From Candidatus Poseidoniaceae archaeon (lineage in GTDB: Archaea; Thermoplasmatota; Poseidoniia; Poseidoniales; Poseidoniaceae), in contig DUJC01000088.1 in the NCBI GenBank assembly GCA_013330015.1, forward strand, positions 1 through 5,700: a stretch of 5,700 nucleotides of DNA, given 5' to 3'. Of this stretch, positions 1 to 5,700 are shown piece after piece; the first letter of the stretch is position 1; each line of letters starts with the position of its first letter. The position numbers and the translations under genes are program-made. The notes beneath the pieces were generated by a model, which did no database searches, was not told where the DNA came from, and worked only from the letters and a program-made list of their open reading frames with translations.

Positions 1-24
1 AAACGACGGCCGACCGGTTTTATC

Positions 25-354
25 ATGGGCGAGGTAAAAGCGGTCACAGATTCGGAGTTTGAAGGCGCACTCAATGAGAACGAATGGGTTCTCGTTGATT
101 TCTGGGCGGAATGGTGTGGACCATGCAAAGCAATTGCTCCTATTTTGAACGATCTTGCCTCCGAACGTGACATTCTAGTCGCCAAGGTCGATACCGATGC
201 CAACACCATGCACGCTGCTCGACTTGGCGTCCGTGGAATTCCTGCTCTCTTCTTGTTCCGAAACGGAACCATGGTCGACAACAAAAGTGGCATGATGTCC
301 AAGGCTGCTTTGACCGCCTGGGTCGACAACCACATGACAGCTGATGACTTCTGA
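25..354 (+). CDS. trxA: Thioredoxin, single-domain, cytoplasmic
   Basis: Small thiol-disulphide oxidoreductase of 109 residues that reduces disulphides in partner proteins and is itself normally re-reduced by a thioredoxin reductase (family knowledge; no reductase gene is in the window). The fold runs the whole length: an aromatic-rich strand (VLVDFWAEWCGPC, residues 22-34) ends in the classic WCGPC active site with Cys31 and Cys34, the buried Asp is Asp25, and the cis-proline loop is GIPAL with Pro73. These are the only two cysteines. There is no signal peptide or membrane segment, so it should act in the cytoplasm. Length matches canonical thioredoxins (about 105-110). The ATG at 25 is chosen because it gives the standard N-terminus. 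The frame is open to the window edge without another start, and no clear ribosome site precedes it. The stop lies one base from the stop of the convergent NTPase gene. The symbol is by family; the exact paralogue is not certain. Confidence 0.95.
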   Translation: MGEVKAVTDSEFEGALNENEWVLVDFWAEWCGPCKAIAPILNDLASERDILVAKVDTDANTMHAARLGVRGIPALFLFRNGTMVDNKSGMMSKAALTAWVDNHMTADDF

Positions 355-355
355 A

Positions 356-1906
356 TCACTTGATTCGTTGACGGCGTTGTGTTTCTGCAGAACCAACTTC
401 ACGCACAAGACGTTCGCGCAACGCTTCATGCAACCACATGCCTTGCTCCAACTCGATGAGGAGGCCGTAATCGATCAAGCGCTGAGGAGGCGTCCCGTCC
501 CAATCCAAACTGTTGGCAAGTGCTTTCCAAGGTATTGGTTTATCTGAAACCGCAAGTGTTGCCAAGAGTTCTCGTTCATCATCGGGTAGCGGTGCTAGAA
601 TTTCTTCATCCAAGAATCGTAACCAATCTTCATGCGTCGGTTTGCCATACAATTCAAGCATCTCAATCGCCAACGGGTGTCCACCTGTTCGCTCATGAAC
701 ATCATTCGCATCGATATCGTGCAGGTCAAGCTCATCCAACCATTGCGAGGTTTCATCCAATGAAAGACCGGAGAGTGGCAACTCTTCAACGATGTCTCGC
801 GTATGAACATCTCTTCGATCGTAAAAGTCCAGCGAGGTTCGAGAAATCAGAACAAAGCGCAACGGCGTTTTCTGAGAGATTTGCAGCAATGCGCCAAGGA
901 GATTCTTCGATTCGGATGCGATGTGATGAACGTCATCGAGAACGATCAGCCAGTATGGAGGAGGACCACCGGGAGCAATCGAGAAACGTTCCCGAACCGT
1001 GTACGCATCCGTCAAGTAAGCAAGCAATCGACGTCGCCACGTATCAACGTCCAATGGGGCGCCAGGACGTAATGGAAGCGTCTCAATGAGGTTGTATGGA
1101 TCGTGCTTCTCATCAATACCGAATCGATGGAGGAGACTCACAGCAAGACCAACTTCACGATCCCAAGGTTGACACGGATACCAACAAATTGAGAGATTCG
1201 GTTGCTCTTCTTGCTTACTCGCTAACCATTCTGCAACAAGTGTCGACTTTCCAATTCCTGCTATGCCTGAAACGACGGCGAAGGCCGAGCGGCCATCAAA
1301 CCAGTCATCCAGACGCTTGAGTTCGTCATCTCGTCCACGCATTTTGCGGGTCTGTGGTGCGCTCGTGTGATAAGTTGCGTGAACTCCAGCAAGCGGCTGA
1401 AGTCGACCTGGCGGTGGGGTGGAATCTTCTTCATCTTGCTTCTTGATTAAACCAAAACGAATGTCGCCCCACGTTAGAACGCCTTCGTGCTGCGCATGAA
1501 GCAGCACTTGCAACAACGACATATCCGAAGCTAAACGGTCGGCAGCGTCTATCGATTCAATCTCAAGAAGTTGACCCTCTTTGTCCCGTACCAAGACCTT
1601 GGTTTCACCCAATTTGTTCGTTCGAATTTTTGCCATATCGCGACCTTCTTCAGTCAATTGCCACGTCTTTTGGCGTCGATCATCGTTCTGAATCGAACGC
1701 GTGTGTTCACTCACCCAACCTTTGCGAACAAGGTCCCGCATGGTTCGGCTGACGTTCGGCGGATGTTGTGCGCACGCTTCCGCAATTCCTGGTCGAGTCA
1801 ATGCAGAAGTCACGATGAACCGGTCAGCAAGATGGTCATGGTGCAAGAGGTGCAGCAAGACGCGGTCTGAGACAGCGACGTTGACTTTTGGCAACCCCTC
1901 GGCCAT
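356..1906 (-). CDS. MarR-like winged-helix / STAND-type P-loop NTPase fusion (putative ATP-dependent transcription regulator)
   Basis: A 516-residue protein in two parts. Residues about 12-95 form a MarR-like winged helix: a recognition-helix region (NVSRTMRDLVRKGWV, 51-65) and a wing ending in DDRRQKTWQLTEEG (75-88), the usual MarR D-R-R...LT-x-x-G pattern. After a linker (about 100-185), the NTPase begins with GRDDEL (191-196), a motif common just before STAND and Cdc6-like P-loops. Walker A is GIAGIGKST (214-222), Walker B is LIVLDDVHH (320-328), a sensor-1-like strand is RFVLISRTS (350-358), and GGHPLAIEML (408-417) matches the STAND G-x-P motif. A helical/winged segment with LPDDERELL (440-448) and a final LHEALRERL (492-500) follow. 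There are no signal or membrane segments. Known STAND regulators such as MalT carry long C-terminal sensor repeats, but this protein stops right after the NTPase module. Inferred role: a nucleotide-switched DNA-binding regulator, possibly of the divergent surface gene. An archaeal-ATPase (PF01637-like) label is an alternative for the NTPase. The start at 1906 has only a weak GAGGG upstream. Confidence 0.9.
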   Translation of the reverse strand: MAEGLPKVNVAVSDRVLLHLLHHDHLADRFIVTSALTRPGIAEACAQHPPNVSRTMRDLVRKGWVSEHTRSIQNDDRRQKTWQLTEEGRDMAKIRTNKLGETKVLVRDKEGQLLEIESIDAADRLASDMSLLQVLLHAQHEGVLTWGDIRFGLIKKQDEEDSTPPPGRLQPLAGVHATYHTSAPQTRKMRGRDDELKRLDDWFDGRSAFAVVSGIAGIGKSTLVAEWLASKQEEQPNLSICWYPCQPWDREVGLAVSLLHRFGIDEKHDPYNLIETLPLRPGAPLDVDTWRRRLLAYLTDAYTVRERFSIAPGGPPPYWLIVLDDVHHIASESKNLLGALLQISQKTPLRFVLISRTSLDFYDRRDVHTRDIVEELPLSGLSLDETSQWLDELDLHDIDANDVHERTGGHPLAIEMLELYGKPTHEDWLRFLDEEILAPLPDDERELLATLAVSDKPIPWKALANSLDWDGTPPQRLIDYGLLIELEQGMWLHEALRERLVREVGSAETQRRQRIK

Positions 1907-1947
1907 GTCCCTCTGTGGAGAATATCACGTTCAAGCGTTCCGATGAC

Positions 1948-1967
1948 CTGTGTTTCATTGTGCACAG
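1948..1967. promoter_or_regulatory. Candidate operator: CTGTG-N10-CACAG inverted repeat
   Basis: Perfect 5-bp arms CTGTG (1948-1952) and CACAG (1963-1967) are separated by 10 bp. The right half overlaps an 8-bp palindrome, TGTGCACA (1959-1966). A further CTGTGG copy lies at 1913-1918 and a CCACA at 1973-1977. The overall size suits a dimeric winged-helix regulator of the MarR type, which often binds between itself and a divergent target. Five-base arms can arise by chance in 100 bp, so this is only a candidate. Confidence 0.3.
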
Positions 1968-2000
1968 AAAGACCACAACCCCTAATAAGATATCAACCTC

Positions 2001-2007
2001 GGAGGAG
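2001..2007 (+). promoter_or_regulatory. Ribosome binding site that fixes the surface-protein start at 2009
   Basis: GGAGGAG lies one base before the ATG at 2009; the GGAGG core ends three bases before it. It is the best anti-16S match in the intergenic region. It decides against the in-frame ATG at 1943, which would place 22 residues before the signal peptide and put this site inside the coding region. Confidence 0.75.
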
Positions 2008-2008
2008 T

Positions 2009-5000
2009 ATGGGTTCTGAGTTGCGTGAGAAAAGGGTCGTGGGTTGGCTCCTTATCTTCCTCATGGCTGGGATTGTCCTCTCGCCACTGAGCGCACATGC
2101 GGCAGATTCGGATGGTGACGGCGTTGAAGATTCTCTCGACGATTGCCCGTGGGCCTATGGTACCTCAAACACAGATCGTGATGGTTGTCCTGACAAAGAC
2201 GGTGATGGTACGTCCGATTTCAACGATGGATGGGCGATTACAAACCCAAACTTCCAGAATGAATTCACAACAACGTCCAATAGCGAATACTTCGGCGTTG
2301 ATTTCTCGCCCGATGGCGAAATGATTGTCACTGCATCCGAAGATGGATTTGTCCGTGTTTGGAACGTGACAACGCACATCAATCTTCGATCTGCGAATGC
2401 TGGAACCGATGTCAATGACGTTGCGTGGTCAAACGATGGACAGTACATAGCCGCTGCAATCAACGACGATACCATCAACATCTACTATGCAAGCAATTTG
2501 TCCTCACTTCACGGCTCAATCAGCGTCGATGTTGGAGGAGGAGATCGAGTCAATTCTGTTGATTTCTCACCGGATGGTTCGTTGGTTGCAGTAGCCATTG
2601 GTCGTTCTGGAAACAGCGGTACAAACGGAGAAATCACACTTATCAAAACCTCAGATGGAACTGAATTTGGCAACATGAATCCCAACGGAGAGGATCGATT
2701 CTACGATGTTGCGTTCTCTCCTGACGGAAAGCACGTAGCAGCTGCTGGAAATGGCGATTTCTTTGTCGTCAATGTGACGACGTCCACAGCCGTTTGGAGT
2801 ATTTCCGACCCAAGCGCTTCTGTAAACGCCATTGCGTGGTCCCCGGATGGAAACTACATCGTCATGTGTGGTGGCTGGGAAGGGAGTTCTTCGAGCGTTG
2901 ACATGTACGAATTCACTGGCTCATCCTGGTCACGTATCTGGCAGAAAACGATGTCGACATCCTGTGCTTCCGTTGACTTTTCTTCAGACAGCACGCAAAT
3001 CGCTGTTGGGATGTATTGGTACCAAACCGATGGAAACACAGCCTATGTCTATCAAGTCGATACAGGAACTCAAGTCGATTCTGTGAGCGGCCCGAGGCCG
3101 GGCAACTGTCAGTCTGGAAGCAACAACAACTGCGGCGTCATTTACGGCATTTCCTGGAGTCCCGACAACACGCGCATCGTCACTGCCCACGGCAGAAACG
3201 ACGAGGGTGTTTACTACTGGTTTGCTGATATCGACGAGGACAACGATGGTTACAACACCACGGACCAAGGCGATGGAATCGTTGACGCCTTCCCATCAGA
3301 AGGAACCCAATGGGACGACAGCGATGGTGATGGATACGGTGACAATCCTGCTCCAGCGTTCCAACCTGACGAATGTCCCAACGACTGGGGCAACAGCACC
3401 GAAGACCGATTCGGATGCACTGACTCGGATGGGGACGGTTGGTCCGACCTCAACGACTGGGCTCCGAGCAACAAGGAGCAATGGGTTGATGCTGACAACG
3501 ACGGATATGGTGACAACTACCTCTACGAAATTGCATCCAATCAACTCCACATCAACCAACGTGGAGATGCTTTCCCGGACGATCCGACACAATGGAACGA
3601 TACCGATGGTGACGGTTACGGCGACAACTACGAAGATGTCTCATGGAACGAATATCGAGCTCCAGAATGGCCCGGTGAAATCATCGTTGGTGCACAAAAC
3701 ATCGACGTCTTCCCGCTTGACAGAACCCAATGGCGCGATACTGATGGTGACTGGATCGGCGATGAGCAAATGAGTGACCGAGCCGATGGTTGCCCAACCG
3801 TTTGGGGTAACTCAACCTACGACCGACTTGGTTGCGTTGACACAGATGGTGATGGCTATTCCGATCCAGATACAGGATGGCCCGCACGAACCGATTGTTA
3901 CGGAGCAGATGCCTTCCCGAATGATGCAACACAATGGTGCGATGAAGACAACGACGGCTTTGGAAGCAACCCTGATGGAAACAACGCAGACGATTGTCCG
4001 AACCAGGCTGGGCCGTCCACGGAAGACCAATACGGATGTCCAGATCGTGACGGCGATGGTTATTCGAACACTGGCGATCCGTTCCCGGATGACGGCACGC
4101 AATGGGAAGACGCAGACGGTGACAACTACGGTGACAACCCTGATGGAAACAATCCAGACTTCTTCCCCAACGATCCTTCTCAATGGCGAGACTCTGATGG
4201 TGATGGCTATGGAGACAATCCTGGCGGCACCAATGGTGACCGCTTCCCGAACGACCCTACGCAGTGGTCCGATGCTGACAACGATGGCTATGGAGACAAC
4301 TTTGTCGATACGGACGGCGATGGTGTTTCAGAAGGAAACTCCGACGTCTGTCCTCAAACCTACGGTGAATCCAACTCAGCAACATCTCGCGGATGTCCTG
4401 ATTCCGATGGCGACGGTTTCACCGATCCTGAAGACGCGTTCCCAGACCAACCACTTCAGTGGGCTGACCAAGATGGGGACGGCTTTGGTGACAATGTGCA
4501 ATTCACCGAAGGTGACGAATGCCTCGATGTCTTCGGCAAGAGCACAGAGAACGGTGTCCAAGGCTGTCCTGATTACGACGGTGACGGTCATGCTGACCCG
4601 TTCGGTGACTTCGTTGCGAAGCCTGATTGCACAGGTGCTGACGCCTTCCCGAACGACCCGCTTCAGTGGTGCGACAAAGACGGAGACGGGGTTGGTGACA
4701 ACTACGTCATCACAAACATCACCGTTCCTGACGAAGAGAACACTGGTTTGATGATTGAGCTCTGCGAGCAAATTGGCGATGCCTTCCCGAACGATGTAAC
4801 ACAATGGGCTGACATGGATTGCGACGGTCGCGGTGACAACAGCACTGGTATTGCTCCAGACGCTTTCCCACTTCGAAAGACACAGCAAGATGACAACGAT
4901 GGCGATGGTTACGGAAACAACTTCACCAACGGAGCGTATCAACCGGACGAATGTCGAAACGAATACGGAACGTCAACCATCGATCGATTCGGTTGTCCAG

Positions 5001-5476
5001 ACAGCGATAACGACGGTATGTCCGACTTGAATGATCCGTGCAAGTGGGATCCAGACGTTTCAGTAGGGATTCCTGGGCAGGTCACATGTTCGATAACAGA
5101 AGATCCGAATAAGGCGGACGAGGAAGAGGCGGTTGCCGAAGTCGAAGCAAAGTCATCCAATGTGGTGCTCTATGCCATGGGCGGTATCATTGCGTTCATG
5201 CTCGCAGCCATTCTTGTTGCCATGCTCGCACGACAATCAAGTCGCAACAAGATGATGCGAGAGCGAGCCATCGAGCGAAAGGCTGAGGAACAACTCATGG
5301 ATGAAGAAGAGCGTCGACAACAATGGATTGACTATTACGTCGCCAATGGTGAATTCGACAAAGCACGTGAGCTTGGTTGGGTCGATCCTGCATCGCTTCC
5401 TGCATGGAAACAACATGAGATTCAGCAACAGGAAGCACTGCAAGCATCCATTCCAACGATGCTTGACCTGGATTGA
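2009..5476 (+). CDS. Exported, membrane-anchored surface protein: TSP3 unit, seven-bladed WD40 propeller, long TSP3-like Asp-rich array, C-terminal TM and cytoplasmic tail
   Basis: Numbered from the ATG at 2009, this is 1155 residues. Residues 1-31 are a Sec signal peptide: basic start, hydrophobic core WLLIFLMAGIVL, and a probable AHA-A cleavage site. A TSP3-like unit (33-73) with DSDGDG and a Cys46/Cys60 pair comes next. Residues about 88-404 form a seven-bladed WD40-type propeller with seven FSPDG-like turns. Residues 406-1011 are Asp-rich calcium-binding repeats of two alternating kinds. A membrane helix lies at about 1051-1074, followed by an 81-residue charged tail with a likely coiled coil (about 1080-1110). 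Predicted topology: propeller and stalk outside, tail inside. The exterior has 26 cysteines and at least nine N-x-S/T sequons (for example N119, N255, N462, N601, N944); the helix and tail have no cysteine. Known propellers and TSP3 stalks bind proteins and Ca2+; the ligand here is unknown. A surface adhesin or sensor is inferred. The ATG at 1943 is an unlikely alternative start. Confidence 0.9.
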   Translation: MGSELREKRVVGWLLIFLMAGIVLSPLSAHAADSDGDGVEDSLDDCPWAYGTSNTDRDGCPDKDGDGTSDFNDGWAITNPNFQNEFTTTSNSEYFGVDFSPDGEMIVTASEDGFVRVWNVTTHINLRSANAGTDVNDVAWSNDGQYIAAAINDDTINIYYASNLSSLHGSISVDVGGGDRVNSVDFSPDGSLVAVAIGRSGNSGTNGEITLIKTSDGTEFGNMNPNGEDRFYDVAFSPDGKHVAAAGNGDFFVVNVTTSTAVWSISDPSASVNAIAWSPDGNYIVMCGGWEGSSSSVDMYEFTGSSWSRIWQKTMSTSCASVDFSSDSTQIAVGMYWYQTDGNTAYVYQVDTGTQVDSVSGPRPGNCQSGSNNNCGVIYGISWSPDNTRIVTAHGRNDEGVYYWFADIDEDNDGYNTTDQGDGIVDAFPSEGTQWDDSDGDGYGDNPAPAFQPDECPNDWGNSTEDRFGCTDSDGDGWSDLNDWAPSNKEQWVDADNDGYGDNYLYEIASNQLHINQRGDAFPDDPTQWNDTDGDGYGDNYEDVSWNEYRAPEWPGEIIVGAQNIDVFPLDRTQWRDTDGDWIGDEQMSDRADGCPTVWGNSTYDRLGCVDTDGDGYSDPDTGWPARTDCYGADAFPNDATQWCDEDNDGFGSNPDGNNADDCPNQAGPSTEDQYGCPDRDGDGYSNTGDPFPDDGTQWEDADGDNYGDNPDGNNPDFFPNDPSQWRDSDGDGYGDNPGGTNGDRFPNDPTQWSDADNDGYGDNFVDTDGDGVSEGNSDVCPQTYGESNSATSRGCPDSDGDGFTDPEDAFPDQPLQWADQDGDGFGDNVQFTEGDECLDVFGKSTENGVQGCPDYDGDGHADPFGDFVAKPDCTGADAFPNDPLQWCDKDGDGVGDNYVITNITVPDEENTGLMIELCEQIGDAFPNDVTQWADMDCDGRGDNSTGIAPDAFPLRKTQQDDNDGDGYGNNFTNGAYQPDECRNEYGTSTIDRFGCPDSDNDGMSDLNDPCKWDPDVSVGIPGQVTCSITEDPNKADEEEAVAEVEAKSSNVVLYAMGGIIAFMLAAILVAMLARQSSRNKMMRERAIERKAEEQLMDEEERRQQWIDYYVANGEFDKARELGWVDPASLPAWKQHEIQQQEALQASIPTMLDLD
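2105..2227 (+). other. First TSP3-like calcium-binding unit, isolated from the main array
   Basis: Residues 33-73 of the surface protein contain DSDGDGVEDSLDDCP, a Gly-Thr-Ser turn and DGCPDKDGDG. This is the same Cys-14-Cys module that recurs six times after the propeller. The Asp and Asn spacing is that of TSP3/EF-hand-like Ca2+ loops (family knowledge). It begins almost immediately after the predicted signal cleavage site, so it forms the mature N-terminus. Confidence 0.8.
2270..3220 (+). other. Seven-bladed WD40-type beta-propeller domain
   Basis: Residues about 88-404 of the surface protein. Seven turns mark the blades: DFSPDG (98-103), AWSNDG (139-144), DFSPDG (185-190), AFSPDG (235-240), AWSPDG (276-281), DFSSDS (323-328) and SWSPDN (382-387). 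Each is followed by a hydrophobic strand and a blade-closing strand such as VRVWNV, INIYYA, FFVVNV, VDMYEF, AYVYQV or VYYWFA. Seven blades would close a standard ring. Cys367 and Cys375 lie in a Gly/Ser/Asn-rich loop between blades 6 and 7 and could form a hairpin disulphide. Cys287 and Cys319 lie in adjacent blades 5 and 6. Confidence 0.88.
3224..5041 (+). repeat. Protein-level tandem array of Asp-rich TSP3-like repeats
   Basis: Residues 406-1011 of the surface protein. Unit A is DxFPxDxTQWxDxDGDGYGDN, with Trp anchors at 435, 492, 529, 575, 643, 699, 726, 753, 818, 887 and 933 and a degenerate twelfth copy (TQQ, 958-960). The shortest spacing is exactly 27 residues (699-726-753, and 933 to 960), so the base period is 81 bp. 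Unit B, the Cys module DxCPxxxGxST...GCxDxDGDG, is inserted at 454-477, 593-616, 661-684, 779-803, 836-860 and 980-1003. The DNA copies differ at many synonymous positions, so this is an old diversified array, not a recent expansion. Confidence 0.9.
5159..5230 (+). other. C-terminal transmembrane helix of the surface protein
   Basis: About 24 uncharged residues (1051-1074) run from VVLYAMGG to VAMLA. They are preceded by an acidic stretch (DEEEAVAEVEA) and followed by a basic one (RQSSRNK, then RERAIERK). By the positive-inside rule the C-terminus is cytoplasmic. Together with the cleavable signal peptide this gives a single-pass protein with its large domain outside. Confidence 0.88.
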
Positions 5477-5545
5477 TTTACGTATGGTTTGTACCGTTGC
5501 CCTTTAAGTCAATGAGAACTATGCGAAAACATGGGAGAGGGGCGT
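5477..5545 (+). promoter_or_regulatory. Short intergenic region with possible TATA-like box and ribosome site for the downstream secreted protein
   Basis: This 69-bp gap separates the surface-protein stop from the next start. A CTTTAAG at 5502-5508 could be a weak archaeal TATA element about 26 bases before a start point near 5532, leaving a short leader. GGAGAGGGG (5534-5542) is a clear purine-rich ribosome site three bases before the ATG at 5546. Read-through from the surface-protein gene is equally possible. No convincing terminator hairpin or long T tract is visible. Confidence 0.45.
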
Positions 5546-5700
5546 ATGCGTCGTCTTGTTGCAGCATCTATGGTGATGTTGCTTGTCCTCCTCATCCCGG
5601 TGAGCGCTGAAGAAACAGGTGCTGTTCGTCTCGAAATCGAGGTATTGGATGAAAACTCTAAGCCTTGGTATGGCGCAGGAGAGAGCGTTCTTCTCGGTTC
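5546..5700 (+). CDS. N-terminus of an exported protein of unknown function (cut by window end)
   Basis: Only 51 full codons are present. The first 21 residues are a Sec signal peptide: MRRLV start, hydrophobic core MVMLLVLLIPV, and a VSA-EE cleavage site. The mature part begins EETGAVRLEIEVLDENSKPW and continues YGAGESVLLG. The alternating hydrophobic strand LEIEVLD followed by a phrase resembling 'pWYGaGEsv' is compatible with an immunoglobulin-like or other beta-sandwich domain, but this is a guess from about 30 residues. The ATG at 5546 is chosen because GGAGAGGGG precedes it. The in-frame ATG at 5531 would bury that site and add five residues. It follows the surface-protein gene on the same strand after 69 bp and may be co-transcribed. 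The gene is open at the window edge, so length and anchoring are unknown. Confidence 0.8.
   Translation, partial: MRRLVAASMVMLLVLLIPVSAEETGAVRLEIEVLDENSKPWYGAGESVLLG

Larger units (their letters stand above)
1907..2008. promoter_or_regulatory. Divergent intergenic region with 5' signals of the NTPase gene and the surface-protein gene
   Basis: This 102-bp gap separates two divergent start codons, so both promoters should lie here or just inside the genes. The only clearly AT-rich core is CCTAATAAGATATC at 1981-1994. Read on the plus strand as a TATA element it would place transcription start very near the ATG at 2009. Read on the minus strand (TTATTAGG) it would give the NTPase gene a leader of roughly 50 bases. 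I cannot decide between these from sequence. A GAGGG on the minus strand (1909-1913) is a weak ribosome site for the NTPase gene. Confidence 0.4.

Noticed and set aside
520..1089. 189-codon open frame on the plus strand
   Set aside because: It lies opposite the NTPase gene, whose minus-strand frame has clear Walker A, Walker B and winged-helix motifs; its own translation is low-complexity with no recognisable domain.
454..1155. Thioredoxin-driven redox switching of the surface protein's disulphides
   Set aside because: The thioredoxin at 25-354 has no signal peptide and is on the other side of the membrane and of a convergent gene. Adjacency alone does not support a link.
1943..2008. In-frame upstream ATG at 1943 extending the surface protein by 22 residues
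   Set aside because: It would place a non-hydrophobic extension before a well-formed signal peptide and bury the GGAGGAG site at 2001-2007. The ATG at 2009 fits both signals.
3774..4751. 325-codon open frame on the plus strand inside the repeat array, and minus-strand frames of up to 188 codons there
   Set aside because: These are alternative readings of the GAT/GAC/GGT-rich repeat codons, giving Thr/Met/Val-rich translations with no domain; they are shadows of the Asp-rich frame.
3224..5041. CRISPR array or DNA satellite suggested by periodic sequence
   Set aside because: Repeats are conserved in protein, not DNA. Copies differ at synonymous sites, spacing varies, and one long reading frame covers the whole stretch.
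5512..5607. Short open frame starting at ATG 5512 before the last gene
   Set aside because: It ends after about 31 codons, overlaps the signal-peptide frame, and has no ribosome site or recognisable features.

Overview
The window looks like chromosomal DNA from an uncultivated marine euryarchaeon, most likely Marine Group II (Poseidoniales) or a relative. The main reason is the large surface protein. Its very long Asp-rich repeat array (DAFPxDxTQW followed by DxDGDGYGDN) is a style I associate with Marine Group II proteins. It also has a Sec signal peptide and a single C-terminal membrane anchor. Archaeal-type purine-rich ribosome sites precede two genes, and genes are densely packed at roughly even GC. 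This assignment is inference; no rRNA or other phylogenetic marker is present.

Layout: (1) 25-354 (+), a complete single-domain thioredoxin with a WCGPC active site. (2) 356-1906 (-), convergent with the thioredoxin gene with one base between the stop codons: a 516-residue protein with an N-terminal MarR-like winged helix fused to a STAND-type P-loop NTPase. (3) 1907-2008, a divergent intergenic region of about 100 bp that must hold the 5' signals of genes 2 and 3 and contains a candidate 20-bp operator. (4) 2009-5476 (+), a 1155-residue exported and membrane-anchored protein. In order it has a signal peptide, one TSP3-like calcium-binding unit, a seven-bladed WD40 propeller, about 600 residues of Asp-rich TSP3-like repeats, one membrane helix and a charged cytoplasmic tail. 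(5) 5546 to the window end (+), the start of another exported protein, cut by the window edge.

How they may work together: the DNA-binding NTPase is divergent from the surface-protein gene, the usual arrangement for a local regulator and its target, so it may control the surface protein and perhaps the secreted protein behind it. The surface protein has 26 cysteines. All are on the predicted outside, and they fall by position into 13 pairs with strikingly constant spacing, so it is probably a disulphide-stapled, calcium-stiffened stalk carrying a propeller. Whether the nearby thioredoxin is functionally linked is unknown; it has no signal peptide and is expected in the cytoplasm.

I see no RNA genes, CRISPR array, insertion sequence or attachment site. 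No stretch over 300 bases lacks a gene.
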